Origin: Leuconostoc gelidum subsp. gelidum KCTC 3527
GTDB lineage: Bacteria > Bacillota > Bacilli > Lactobacillales > Lactobacillaceae
Direction: 5' to 3'
NCBI RefSeq assembly: GCF_000166715.1
Contig: NZ_AEMI01000015.1
Coordinates: 1-64,000, forward strand
DNA length: 64,000 bases
Positions 1-8,890 of this stretch are shown here, piece after piece. Made by a program: the position numbers and the translations under genes. How positions within the stretch are numbered: position 1 is the stretch's first letter; every line of letters begins with the position of its first letter. Below the pieces are notes generated by a model. It worked only from the letters and a program-made list of their open reading frames with translations. It was not told the DNA's origin and made no database searches.

Positions 1-64
1 TCATATACTAACGTTTAGTTTTTTTGTGTTATTTATTTTCTAAGAATGACATCGTGTTTATAAA

Positions 65-745
65 TTATTTTGAATTTTGCATACCAGCAGCAATATTTGC
101 CAGAGAAATTTCTGCTGTACTAGCTACCCATAAATTTGGAGATGCAGATTTTGCCGCTAAACCAATACCTAATGCTGTCTGACCAGCAGCTTTAATGGCT
201 TCTACCCCCGCGCTAGCATCCTCTAATCCTATAATTTGGCTCGGACTTAACTTTAAAATGTCGCCGGCTTTAGTAAATATTTCGGGATCAGGTTTCCCAT
301 GTGATAATGTTGCTGGGTCAACGATCCCAACAAAATCATCAATAATACCCAATTTTTCAAGAATTTTAGGCGCATTTTTAGAAGCACTTGCAATACTAGC
401 AATATAACCACCAGATTTAATTTCTGACAAAAATGCAGTCATGCCTGGTAAAATGTCTTTTGGTGTAATCTCTTGAATTAGTTCAACATAGTGAGTATTT
501 TTTTGTATCGTAAAGGCTTGTTTTTCTTCATCACTATACTTATCTTGCTGTCCCGCAGCTGACAAGATCATGTTTAAAGAATCCATGCGACTAATACCTT
601 TTAATTGGTTGCCTAGCTCATCAGACCAATTAACACCTATTTGCATAGCTAAATCATGCCATGCTTGCTCATGAAATTTAGCCGTATCAGTAATGACACC
701 ATCTAAATCAAAAGTAAAACCCTTAATATCTGAAAACTCAACCAT
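65..745 (-). CDS. pgmB: beta-phosphoglucomutase (HAD family)
   Basis: Cytoplasmic HAD-superfamily enzyme that converts beta-glucose-1-phosphate to glucose-6-phosphate. The motif FDLDGVITDT near residues 12-21 holds the nucleophile Asp13 and the general acid/base Asp15. A later GLEDASAG stretch is the usual metal-binding motif of the family. The 226-aa length is normal. The start overlaps the phosphorylase stop by 8 nt and an AAAGG sequence lies 9 nt upstream, so translation is probably coupled. Being last in the trehalose operon fits its role of consuming the beta-G1P released by the GH65 phosphorylase. The assignment is firm on family and context. Confidence 0.93.
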   Translation of the reverse strand: MVEFSDIKGFTFDLDGVITDTAKFHEQAWHDLAMQIGVNWSDELGNQLKGISRMDSLNMILSAAGQQDKYSDEEKQAFTIQKNTHYVELIQEITPKDILPGMTAFLSEIKSGGYIASIASASKNAPKILEKLGIIDDFVGIVDPATLSHGKPDPEIFTKAGDILKLSPSQIIGLEDASAGVEAIKAAGQTALGIGLAAKSASPNLWVASTAEISLANIAAGMQNSK

Positions 746-3110
746 TGTAAACTACCTTTCTTTCTTGTTGTGCAATAAGCGCAATTATTTGATCAGTTAC
801 CATAATATTGATATCACGATTACTGGTAATCGTTACCTCTTTAGCTGTTATCTCAATGGTTAATTGCGCGCCTTGATAAAGTTGTGTAAAACGTAATTTT
901 GACCATTGCTTCGGCAAACGTGGATTTAACACAAACATATCATGTAGCATGTCCACACCTGCATAATCATTTTGAATAACCGATAATGTTTCACCCATCA
1001 CACCCATGTGAACACCTTCGGCTGTTGTACCACCTTGTATATCATAATAATCTGAACCAATTGCATCAGTTAAAAAATCATAAGCTTGTGATTCAAGCGT
1101 TGTATTACCCTGTCGTGCAAGTTCAACATAAATACCCGCAAATACTGGTCGTGATGTTGTTGAACCATGTGTTGTCCGTTTTAAATAATAGGCTGTATTT
1201 TTAGCTAACCAATCATCTGGTAATTGATAACCTAATTGTGTAATTAACTCATGTGTATGCGCAGCGCCTAAATTATAAATTAACATCAAGAAATCAGCTT
1301 GTTTAATAACTTGGTAATCATCTGGCGCTTTTCCTTCAGATTTTAAAAGTCGATCAATACGATGAATATCACCGTATTTAGCTTGATAAGCAGAAAAATC
1401 TAACTGTTTCAACTGGAAAAATCCTTCATATTGTTCAACAATGCCATCACTATTAATTGATAACTTCAAGAGATGGCGGATCATTTCTGCTTTTTCTTGT
1501 TCATCATCAGTATACCCAACCTGCTTTGCTACTTGACTAAAATTGCTAGCAGGATTTTGTGATAATTCATGCAAGTAATTTAAAAGCCACACTAGCATAA
1601 TATTTGTATAGGCATTATTAAGTAGGCCACCCTTATGTGCTCCAGGAATTTCTTCGTGAAACTCATTTGGTCCCATCACACCAGCAATAATAAATCTATC
1701 GCCTGCTGATTGTGCCTTGTTAATCCAAAAACGGGCAATTTGTATGAGCATTTCTAACCCATTATCATTCAGATGATCTAATTTCCCCGTCATTTTCTGG
1801 TACACCCACATGTTGTAGGCTATCGCCAAAGACACATGCCGTTGCAGACGAGAATTATCGGGAATCCAAGTATTATCGACTGTATTTAAATGAATTAACT
1901 GGCTTTGTTCATCCCCGTACATACCTGATTGCCAAGGGTACATCGCACCAGTTTCATTCTCAGACAAGGCATTTTTTTCAGCCACTGACAAACGGTTCGT
2001 ACGATATTTCAAAATTGATCGTGCCACAGTCGATTCATTTGCTGAATAATAGGGTAAAACAAATAGTTCATCCCAGAAAATATGGCCACGATAACCTTCA
2101 CCAGTTAATCCACGAGAACCAACAGACACGTCTAAATTCGGATTGGCATGACGATTTCCCATTTGGTTTAAATGAAAGATACCCATTCTGATTAATTTTT
2201 GCATCGCATCATCACCAGTAATTTGAATATCTTTTGTCTGCCATAATTCATGCCAATAAGCATGACTGTTTTGTTGAATCTCTGAAAACGTTGTTTGGTC
2301 AACCGCATTTTGAACTAATGCTGTGGGATCTGTTTTTGTTTCCAAATCACTTGCTAGCGCCATCACACGCGTGATAACCACCGTTTGTCCTGTACGCCCG
2401 TGAGCAGCATACTGGTCAATAACACTGTCATCTGTTATTTTAGTCGTTTTTGATTGCACATTTTCGCCACTTGATTGCGATGCCAAAGCCACTGTCACAT
2501 GAGTTGTTCGTGTATGAGTTGTCATCGTTGTGTCAGTTATTGATTGAATCACAAATTCTTTCGAATCAAAATCTCGGTAGCGCGCAACGTTTTTATTTTC
2601 AACGCTACCATCAATTTTGGCCTCAACCGTCAAATCAACATCATAACTAGGTGTGACTTTGAATTTTAAAGCTAGACAATGCCAATTTACGGGGTCAACA
2701 ATTTTGATAGTTTCAATATCAACAAAATGTTCCGGATTATCATCCACCAAAACACGATACTGATCAATTAATTCTCCTGTTTTAAAATCAAGTTGTCGTG
2801 TCAAGTTGGTCATCGTATCATTATTAATCACTAAGGGTTGACCAGCAATTGACACCGTCATCAATTGGACGTTTGGTAAATTAACTAAATCTTCATTAAT
2901 TACAGCGCGTCCGGCAACCGGTGTTGACGTTTGATTAAAAACACCTGCTGCGTACAGTCCAGGGTAAAAATCGACATCATAAGTATTTGTAACAAGTGCA
3001 CCACGCCAACCAAGAAATCCATTTCCTAGGCTTAGTAAGCTTTCACGACCGTAGTTTTTCACGCCATCTACGATATCATCATAAGTTAATGACCAAGTAT
3101 TTTCTGCCAT
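738..3110 (-). CDS. trePP: GH65 disaccharide phosphorylase, probably trehalose-6-phosphate phosphorylase
   Basis: A 790-aa glycoside hydrolase family 65 protein, the normal length for this family of inverting phosphorylases. The catalytic-acid region GPNEFHEE is seen near residue 480. GH65 members act on maltose, trehalose, kojibiose or trehalose-6-phosphate, and sequence reading alone cannot separate them. The choice of trehalose-6-P rests on context: the gene sits directly behind a PTS permease, which delivers a phosphorylated disaccharide, and ahead of beta-phosphoglucomutase, which handles the beta-G1P product. This matches the TrePP pathway known in Lactococcus. A maltose or other phosphorylase is the main alternative. 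Confidence 0.8.
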   Translation of the reverse strand: MAENTWSLTYDDIVDGVKNYGRESLLSLGNGFLGWRGALVTNTYDVDFYPGLYAAGVFNQTSTPVAGRAVINEDLVNLPNVQLMTVSIAGQPLVINNDTMTNLTRQLDFKTGELIDQYRVLVDDNPEHFVDIETIKIVDPVNWHCLALKFKVTPSYDVDLTVEAKIDGSVENKNVARYRDFDSKEFVIQSITDTTMTTHTRTTHVTVALASQSSGENVQSKTTKITDDSVIDQYAAHGRTGQTVVITRVMALASDLETKTDPTALVQNAVDQTTFSEIQQNSHAYWHELWQTKDIQITGDDAMQKLIRMGIFHLNQMGNRHANPNLDVSVGSRGLTGEGYRGHIFWDELFVLPYYSANESTVARSILKYRTNRLSVAEKNALSENETGAMYPWQSGMYGDEQSQLIHLNTVDNTWIPDNSRLQRHVSLAIAYNMWVYQKMTGKLDHLNDNGLEMLIQIARFWINKAQSAGDRFIIAGVMGPNEFHEEIPGAHKGGLLNNAYTNIMLVWLLNYLHELSQNPASNFSQVAKQVGYTDDEQEKAEMIRHLLKLSINSDGIVEQYEGFFQLKQLDFSAYQAKYGDIHRIDRLLKSEGKAPDDYQVIKQADFLMLIYNLGAAHTHELITQLGYQLPDDWLAKNTAYYLKRTTHGSTTSRPVFAGIYVELARQGNTTLESQAYDFLTDAIGSDYYDIQGGTTAEGVHMGVMGETLSVIQNDYAGVDMLHDMFVLNPRLPKQWSKLRFTQLYQGAQLTIEITAKEVTITSNRDINIMVTDQIIALIAQQERKVVYNG

Positions 3111-3135
3111 GTTTCCTCCTTAAATTGTCAACTTC

Positions 3136-5184
3136 TTACTTACCAGCAGCATCTTTAAAGGCGTTTCTCTTCTCAACTGTTTTTATTTCACTTGCGTCAG
3201 AGTCTTTAAAGCCGAAGAAGTACACCATTGCAAACGAGACAATAATTGTTGCGGCCGAAGCAATCCAGAAAATCAACATATTATTACCAGCGCCCACCTG
3301 ACCTTTTGGTACAGCAAACGATGGGAAACCAATTAACGAACCGGTGAAACCATACATATTTAAGTTAAATAATCCTGCAATAAAGCCACCAACGGCACCA
3401 CCAATATTGGCCATCCAGAATACACGACCATACTTTAAATTAATACCATACATAGCAGGTTCGGTAATACCAGCCATTGCTGACAGGAAGCCAGCACCGG
3501 CAAGCCCTTTAAGTGAAGGAATTTTTGTTTTCGCCCACACAGCCAGTGCACCAGCACCTTGAGCAATCATTGTAAAGTTAACAATGGCGTTCAACGTTGA
3601 ATGTCCTGTTTGTGCAATTTCGTTGGCAATCAACGGTACCACCATCCAATGTAATCCAAATATAACAAGTGCTTGATACAAGCCACCAATAATTAAACCA
3701 GACAATGGATAGTTCAAATGTAGTAACCAGTTAATTACTGTAGAAATGCCTTGCGATGTTAACGTGATTGCAGGGCCGACAAGAATTAGCACTACAGAAG
3801 CCACAACAACTAATGTTAGTAATGGTTGGAAAATTGAACGTAATACCAATGGTAACTTCTTTTTAAGCCAATTTCCAACTGGTCGTGCTAGCCATGCAGC
3901 AAATATAATTGGGAAAATTGAATAGGCATAACTCGGAATATTAATTGGCAGTCCGAAGAAACTCGAATTCAAACTGACACCAAATAATGTCCCCATAATT
4001 TTACCAGGTTGAACAATTTCATTATTGACAACATGAGCATTTGTTAAGTTAATAAACTCTGGTTTAACAAGAAACGCACCAATAGCTGCAACAACAAATG
4101 GATCACTTTTCAGTTGTTGGGCAGCTGAGAAACCAACTAGAATTGGTAGAAAATAAAACGGTGCCATCGCCATTGATTGTAAAATCGTAAACGTACTCGA
4201 TGCTGGATTAATAAAATAAATTGCCGAAAATGATGCTTGATTCGATACCAAACTCAAGAAACCATTTAACATACCACCAGCAGCAAGTAACCCAATGATT
4301 GGCATCATTGAACCAGTAATGGTGCCAATTATCGCCTGAAACGCGTGCACGATTGGATTTTTAGAACCATTACCACCTCGCGTTTCAGCCACTGCCTGAT
4401 CTGTTGCATCATTATCAACCACATTATCGCCTAATTGCGTAATCACCTCATCATAAACATCGGCAACAGCAGGACCAATGACAACTTGATACTGTCCTAA
4501 TGAATCGGCATAATTTACACCTGCTATACCATCTAAACTTTCAATGGCCTGATTATCAGCAATGTTGTGATCTTTCAAATAAAAACGCAATCGCGTAATA
4601 CAGTGAATCACTTTATCCACATTTTGTGCACCACCAACACCAGCAATAATGTCAGCAGCCAGTCCTTCATACTGATTACCAGATCTTTTTACTGAACTAC
4701 TCATTTTAGTTGTCTCTATTATTTCTTGTTTAATAGCTACATCAGCAACCACTTCACCAGCTGTTACCGTTTTATAATCGATAACTTTCAAACTATCTAC
4801 CCGCTCAGCTGTGTTCGTCACGACCACCATCGTTGTTGTAGATAGATTGGCTGCAGTAATTTGGGCTAAATCAACAGACCCAACTTTATCTCCAGCACGT
4901 ACATGATCACCTTTTTTAATTGTCCATGAAAATGGTTTGCCATCAAGACTGACTGTTTCAAGACCAATATGTGTCAATACATCTAAGCCATCTGAATTAT
5001 GCAAACCAAAAGCATGACCTTGTAGGGCAATAACTTCGCCAGCTACTGGTGCAACTATATCATGACCCGTTGGTATCAGTCCAAATCCATCACCCATCGT
5101 TTTCTTGCTAAAAATTGGATCATCAACTTCTATTAATGGGATGAGTTTGCCGGCAAGCGGCGCCAAAATTTTTGTATTTGTCAT
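3136..5184 (-). CDS. treB: PTS sugar transporter, fused IIA-IIB-IIC, probably trehalose
   Basis: Membrane permease that imports and phosphorylates a sugar, probably trehalose. Three domains are visible in the order IIA (about residues 1-150, with His in THIGLET near 72), IIB (about 165-250, phospho-Cys in VIHCITRLRF near 193) and IIC (about 280-650, many membrane segments). I place the start at the ATG at 5184 because AGGAGA lies just upstream. Reading on to 5304 would overlap the regulator and lacks a better site. Length is 682 aa. The IIA domain leads, whereas many beta-glucoside permeases carry it at the C-terminus. Substrate is inferred from the phosphorylase and mutase downstream. Confidence 0.85.
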   Translation of the reverse strand: MTNTKILAPLAGKLIPLIEVDDPIFSKKTMGDGFGLIPTGHDIVAPVAGEVIALQGHAFGLHNSDGLDVLTHIGLETVSLDGKPFSWTIKKGDHVRAGDKVGSVDLAQITAANLSTTTMVVVTNTAERVDSLKVIDYKTVTAGEVVADVAIKQEIIETTKMSSSVKRSGNQYEGLAADIIAGVGGAQNVDKVIHCITRLRFYLKDHNIADNQAIESLDGIAGVNYADSLGQYQVVIGPAVADVYDEVITQLGDNVVDNDATDQAVAETRGGNGSKNPIVHAFQAIIGTITGSMMPIIGLLAAGGMLNGFLSLVSNQASFSAIYFINPASSTFTILQSMAMAPFYFLPILVGFSAAQQLKSDPFVVAAIGAFLVKPEFINLTNAHVVNNEIVQPGKIMGTLFGVSLNSSFFGLPINIPSYAYSIFPIIFAAWLARPVGNWLKKKLPLVLRSIFQPLLTLVVVASVVLILVGPAITLTSQGISTVINWLLHLNYPLSGLIIGGLYQALVIFGLHWMVVPLIANEIAQTGHSTLNAIVNFTMIAQGAGALAVWAKTKIPSLKGLAGAGFLSAMAGITEPAMYGINLKYGRVFWMANIGGAVGGFIAGLFNLNMYGFTGSLIGFPSFAVPKGQVGAGNNMLIFWIASAATIIVSFAMVYFFGFKDSDASEIKTVEKRNAFKDAAGK

Positions 5185-5221
5185 TTCTTTTCTCCTATGC
5201 GTAACTATTCCCAACATCATT

Positions 5222-5923
5222 TCAATGGCGTCTAGAAAATTCGACACTCTTGAAGCGATCGCCACGATGACGGGATTCAGTAAATGCGATAATTCTCCCA
5301 TCATTAAGAAAGGTTTCTGAACGAATCACGACAATTGACATGGGTTCCGTCAATGACATTAGCTGCCTATCTAATGTATTGGCAGTTTCAATCGTAATTG
5401 TCTTTTTTGCATAACTAATCACTAAACCTAACTTTTGCTCAAATAATTCAAATAATGATAGTGAAGTCGACAAACCTTTAATTTCTGGGACAACATCTTT
5501 TAAAACATAATCCCGGTCAATAATTACGGGTTCATTATCCAAATAACGAATACGCACAATTTCTGTTGCCGGTAAGGGTATTTGTTCACTATAATCAAAA
5601 ACTAATGGAACATCTTTATCTGAAATAGCATACAGTTGCGTCCGTTCATTGAGATTTAGACGTGCCGCTAATTCACGATAACTTTCAACATGCGAAATCG
5701 GAAACGAATAACGATTTTGATTAATAACAAATGTCCCACGCCCTTTAATTCGCATGACATATCCCTCATCAACTAACATTGCAACAGCCTTTCGCGACGT
5801 CTCGCGAGCGACATGATAGCGATTCATTAGGGCAAAATCACTAGGTAATTTTGCATCTTCTGGATATTTCCCATCATTAATTTGTTTTAGCAATTCATCG
5901 TGGATGATCTGATATTTATTCAT
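5222..5923 (-). CDS. treR: GntR/HutC-family transcriptional regulator of the trehalose operon
   Basis: A 233-aa regulator with an N-terminal winged helix (about residues 1-70; KLPSDFALMNRYHVARET is the typical recognition region) and a C-terminal UTRA ligand-binding domain. By analogy with TreR of Bacillus it would sense trehalose-6-phosphate and repress the operon. I chose the ATG at 5923, which has AGAGGAGA 7 nt upstream; a GTG codon one triplet earlier is too close to that site. It is the first gene of the operon, followed by the PTS gene after about 37 nt. A 26-bp palindrome about 40 nt upstream is a likely control site. Confidence 0.87.
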   Translation of the reverse strand: MNKYQIIHDELLKQINDGKYPEDAKLPSDFALMNRYHVARETSRKAVAMLVDEGYVMRIKGRGTFVINQNRYSFPISHVESYRELAARLNLNERTQLYAISDKDVPLVFDYSEQIPLPATEIVRIRYLDNEPVIIDRDYVLKDVVPEIKGLSTSLSLFELFEQKLGLVISYAKKTITIETANTLDRQLMSLTEPMSIVVIRSETFLNDGRIIAFTESRHRGDRFKSVEFSRRH

Positions 5924-5964
5924 CACAAATTCTCCTCTATCGCTATTTACAGCTTAAATATAAC

Positions 5965-5990
5965 ATTATTTGTAAGCGCTTACAAATAAT
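5965..5990. promoter_or_regulatory. 26-bp perfect palindrome: cre site and/or TreR operator
   Basis: A perfect 26-bp palindrome centred on TGTAAGCGCTTACA (5971-5984). The core fits the CcpA catabolite-responsive consensus TGWAARCGYTWNCW. The extra symmetry on both sides suggests that a dimeric regulator such as TreR could also bind. It lies 42 nt upstream of treR, where it would control the whole operon. Confidence 0.8.
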
Positions 5991-6127
5991 TAAGCTGGCT
6001 CTTTCATCTAAATGTATAGACAAGTTAAGCCACTGGTACCGTAGCATAGACTTACCAGTCTAGACAAGATTTTTTGAATTTAATCACTATTTGAACCGCT
6101 ACCTAAAAATAAAACTAATCAGACACT

Positions 6128-6165
6128 AAAAAACGGTTAGCATGATATCGCTAACCGATCTTTTT
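6128..6165 (-). terminator. Rho-independent terminator of clpL
   Basis: CGGTTAGC (6134-6141) pairs with GCTAACCG (6150-6157), and on the minus strand the stem is followed by a run of T. It lies just past the clpL stop. Confidence 0.85.
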
Positions 6166-6174
6166 GACACAATA

Positions 6175-8298
6175 TTATTTTTTAATAATAGCTGAAATCA
6201 CAACTTGATCATCAATTAAGTCTGCACTAAGTTCTTTCTCGCCAGGGCTATCAAGGTAAAAGTCAGTGACTTGATCACGAATTTGTTGTTCAATAACACG
6301 ACGGAGTGGTCGTGCACCCATCGCTTCATCATAACCATCTTCAATCAAATGATTTTTAACAGCGTCAGACACCTGCAAAGTCAAATCTTTCTTAGCTAAT
6401 GTCTGACTCACATCAGCTAGCATTAAATTAACAATTTGCTTGAGATCATCTTTACTCAAAGTTGAAAATTCAATCACCCCATTAAAACGGTTTAAGAATT
6501 CCGGACGGAAGTAAGGTGCCAAACGCGCCATGAGTTCACCATCGCTCTTATCTGAAAAACCGGCATTTGAAGTTGCAATAATCACTGTATTTTTGAAATT
6601 AACAACGTTACCTTGACCATCAGTGAGTCGACCATCATCCATTACTTGTAGTAATAATGTTAAAATTTGTGGATTTGCCTTTTCAATTTCATCAAGTAAG
6701 ACAATAGAATAAGGATTACGACGCACTTTTTCTGTTAGCGTGTTACTGTTATCATCATATCCAACATAGCCAGCAGTAGTCCCAATTAACTTTGAAACTG
6801 CTGTCAAGTCTGAATACTCTGACATATCTAATCGTACAATGTTATCTTTGCTACCAAACATATCTAGCGCTAGTTGCTTAGCTAACTCTGTCTTTCCAAC
6901 ACCTGTTGGACCAACAAATAAGAAACTACCAATTGGTCGATTTCCTTCGTCAAATCCCGCACGGTTACGACGAATAGCACGTGCAACCATATTAACTGCG
7001 TCCTCTTGTCCGATAACTTTACCAGCCAGACGATCGCCGATTGTCTTCAAACGTTCAATATCAGAAGCACCCATTTGTGCGACTGGAATACCTGTTAAAC
7101 GTTCAACAGACTCTGCCACATCATTAGCAGTGGCAACAACTTTGGTCGCTTCATCTGCCCCGGCAATTTTCTGTTCTAACTCAGCAATTGTATTTTTATG
7201 TTTTAATGCAGCTTCAAAATCCTCGTCTGCAACAGCCTTTTCCTGCTTTGCTTTGGTGTCATGCAATTGCTTTTCTAAACTAACTTTGTCTGTTACTGGA
7301 TTTTTAGCACTCAAATGAGCTGCCGTCATATCCAACAAATCTATCGCCTTATCAGGCAGCGAACGTTGTGGAATATATTGTACCGCGTAATCAACAGCAG
7401 CCTTCAACACATCCTCTGGTAAGGAAACATGATGGTGCGTTTCATACAATGCAGCAATACCTTTTAAAATTTGTAGCGTATCCTTGGCAGATGGCGCATT
7501 AACAGTAACTTCATTAAATCGACGTGCCAAAGCAGCATTTTTCATAATAGTGTTACGATATTCATCTTGAGTTGTCGCACCAATTAGCGAAATTTCACCT
7601 CGACTCAAGGCAGGTTTGATAATATCAGCCAAACCTTTGCCCCCATCTTCACCGCCAGTAGAACCAGCGCCCAAAATTTGATGAATTTCATCAAAGAATA
7701 AGATAACATTCCCTGCTGATTTAACTTCTTTCATCAAGTTTTGAATATTCTCTTCGAAAGCACCACGGAATTGCGTACCTGCCTCTAAACTTGAAATATC
7801 AATCGAATAAATTTCTTTATCTTTAATAGCAGCAGGTACATCACCTGTCACAATTGCTTGTGCCAGACCTTCAACGACAGCTGTTTTACCAACACCAGCA
7901 TCGCCAACTAATACTGGATTATTCTTCGTACGGCGACCCAAAATTTCTGCAGTCTCTTGAATCTCCTTGTTACGACCAATCACTGGATCAAGCAAACCAT
8001 CACGTGCTTCTTGTGTCAAATTACGGCCCAACTTAGCTAATATACCTTCCTGCTTAGGTTGTCCTTGCGACTGAGCTACCTGTCGACCAGCGCTATCCCC
8101 ATTAATTGTTGCCTGTTGACCCTGAGGCAACTGTCCGCTTTGACGATATTGCGCAAACTGCTCAGGTGTCACTTCTTGTCCATTGATAAGATAACGCCGG
8201 TTTTCAGAATTATAACCGTTCATATTACCCATCATATTATTAAAAATATTGTTCATATCTGATCCGAATGGATCATTTAAAAAATTGTCATTAGCCAT
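6175..8298 (-). CDS. clpL: ATP-dependent chaperone ClpL (HSP100/ClpB-type AAA+)
   Basis: A 707-aa two-module AAA+ disaggregase. It has a short Asn/Gly/Met-rich N-terminus (about residues 1-90) instead of a Clp N domain, a first ATPase with GDAGVGKT near 130, a UVR-like coiled middle region ([18 protein letters not shown]), and a second ATPase with GPTGVGKT near 465. This layout and length are typical of ClpL in lactobacilli and Leuconostoc, where it helps cells survive heat and acid. It stands alone with its own terminator. No clear CtsR box was found. The upstream gap holds an extended -10 (TGATATAAA) and a short inverted repeat ACACTT-AAT-AAGTGT at 8330-8344. Confidence 0.93.
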   Translation of the reverse strand: MANDNFLNDPFGSDMNNIFNNMMGNMNGYNSENRRYLINGQEVTPEQFAQYRQSGQLPQGQQATINGDSAGRQVAQSQGQPKQEGILAKLGRNLTQEARDGLLDPVIGRNKEIQETAEILGRRTKNNPVLVGDAGVGKTAVVEGLAQAIVTGDVPAAIKDKEIYSIDISSLEAGTQFRGAFEENIQNLMKEVKSAGNVILFFDEIHQILGAGSTGGEDGGKGLADIIKPALSRGEISLIGATTQDEYRNTIMKNAALARRFNEVTVNAPSAKDTLQILKGIAALYETHHHVSLPEDVLKAAVDYAVQYIPQRSLPDKAIDLLDMTAAHLSAKNPVTDKVSLEKQLHDTKAKQEKAVADEDFEAALKHKNTIAELEQKIAGADEATKVVATANDVAESVERLTGIPVAQMGASDIERLKTIGDRLAGKVIGQEDAVNMVARAIRRNRAGFDEGNRPIGSFLFVGPTGVGKTELAKQLALDMFGSKDNIVRLDMSEYSDLTAVSKLIGTTAGYVGYDDNSNTLTEKVRRNPYSIVLLDEIEKANPQILTLLLQVMDDGRLTDGQGNVVNFKNTVIIATSNAGFSDKSDGELMARLAPYFRPEFLNRFNGVIEFSTLSKDDLKQIVNLMLADVSQTLAKKDLTLQVSDAVKNHLIEDGYDEAMGARPLRRVIEQQIRDQVTDFYLDSPGEKELSADLIDDQVVISAIIKK

Positions 8299-8329
8299 TT
8301 AAAATTCCCCTTTTATTCATTTATATCAG

Positions 8330-8344
8330 ACACTTAATAAGTGT
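8330..8344. repeat. short inverted repeat in the clpL promoter region
   Basis: ACACTT and AAGTGT separated by 3 nt, just upstream of an extended -10 (TGATATAAA on the minus strand) for clpL. It could be an operator. The half-site resembles the ACAC..GTGT core of the operator repeats upstream of the neighbouring HTH gene, but the spacing differs, so a shared regulator is only a guess. Confidence 0.4.
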
Positions 8345-8370
8345 AGCCACGTTCAAAGTTGTTAGCTACA

Positions 8371-8604
8371 TCAACGCTCGTCTGAATTAAAATATAATTT
8401 TTCAAGATCTCTTAGCACTTCCCACATTGCTTGATGTTGCGCTTTAGCAAGTGCATCAAGATCTCTCATATTCAAACTAGTTGCACCTGATTGCGTTTTG
8501 TTAAATGATTTATGGATTGTTGTATAACCATATCCAGAATCTTTCGCTACTCGGTAGATCGTGAGCGAATTGTCATCCAAATACGCTTTAATATCAAATC
8601 TCAT
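8371..8604 (-). CDS. small HTH (Xre/Cro-like) DNA-binding protein
   Basis: A 77-aa protein that reads like a minimal Cro/Xre helix-turn-helix. The segment TIYRVAKDSGYGYTTIHKSF (about residues 13-32) has the usual helix-turn-helix spacing, and NMRDLDALAKAQ follows as the next helix. I set the start at the ATG at 8604 because GGAG lies 8 nt upstream; GTG/ATG codons a few triplets earlier overlap that site. It overlaps a 28-codon reading frame by 11 nt, suggesting translational coupling. Two 16-bp direct repeats lie over the shared promoter, so it probably represses itself. The function beyond that is unknown; the antitoxin half of a small toxin-antitoxin pair is possible. Confidence 0.75.
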   Translation of the reverse strand: MRFDIKAYLDDNSLTIYRVAKDSGYGYTTIHKSFNKTQSGATSLNMRDLDALAKAQHQAMWEVLRDLEKLYFNSDER

Positions 8605-8680
8605 AATCATCACTCCAATTTAAAGTTTGTCCACGTACACGATCATGATCGCGATTAATAAAGTTTTTGCTTCTTATCAT
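8594..8680 (-). CDS. 28-aa peptide encoded ahead of the HTH gene
   Basis: A short frame beginning MIRSKNFINRD and ending WSDDYEI. It has a strong AAGGAGATG ribosome binding site 8 nt before its ATG, a good promoter upstream, and a stop that overlaps the start of the HTH gene. The peptide is polar, charged and has no signal or membrane segment. It is either a real small protein partner of the HTH regulator or a leader that couples translation. I recognise no family. Confidence 0.55.
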   Translation of the reverse strand: MIRSKNFINRDHDRVRGQTLNWSDDYEI

Positions 8681-8705
8681 TTTTCCACATCTCCTTTACA
8701 ATTCA

Positions 8706-8743
8706 ATTATAACACATACGTGGTATAACACAAGTGTGGTATA
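8706..8743 (-). promoter_or_regulatory. promoter with tandem operator repeats for the peptide/HTH pair
   Basis: The minus strand carries -10 TATAAT (8711-8706) and -35 TTGTGT (8733-8728) with a 16-bp spacer. Two adjacent 16-bp direct repeats, 8712-8727 and 8728-8743 (13 of 16 identical, each a near-palindrome AACAC..GTGGT), cover the spacer and the -35. This is the layout of a self-repressing HTH protein. Confidence 0.75.
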
Positions 8744-8823
8744 CCTAAATTTATCACCTGTTTTATATAGAATTAGCTGTTATACTTGATAGATAACAAA
8801 GTTACCATGGCATTGCAATGCAG

Positions 8824-8890
8824 AAAGGAAATGTTTTAGCGCTTGTTCAATACATAATATTAAACGATCCGCTAAAACATAAACATCATG
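8824..8890 (+). promoter_or_regulatory. rlmD leader: Shine-Dalgarno separated from the start by a hairpin
   Basis: AAAGGAA (8824-8830) lies 57 nt before the rlmD ATG. Directly between them is a perfect 11-bp inverted repeat, ATGTTTTAGCG (8831-8841) and CGCTAAAACAT (8870-8880). If it folds, the ribosome binding site sits 7 nt from the ATG, an ideal distance. No other ribosome binding site is near the start. The first stem bases also form a two-codon frame ATG TTT TAG. Confidence 0.65.

Noticed and set aside
6839-7318. 159-aa open frame on the plus strand inside clpL
   Set aside because: Shadow of the clpL reading frame, with no ribosome binding site and unnatural composition.
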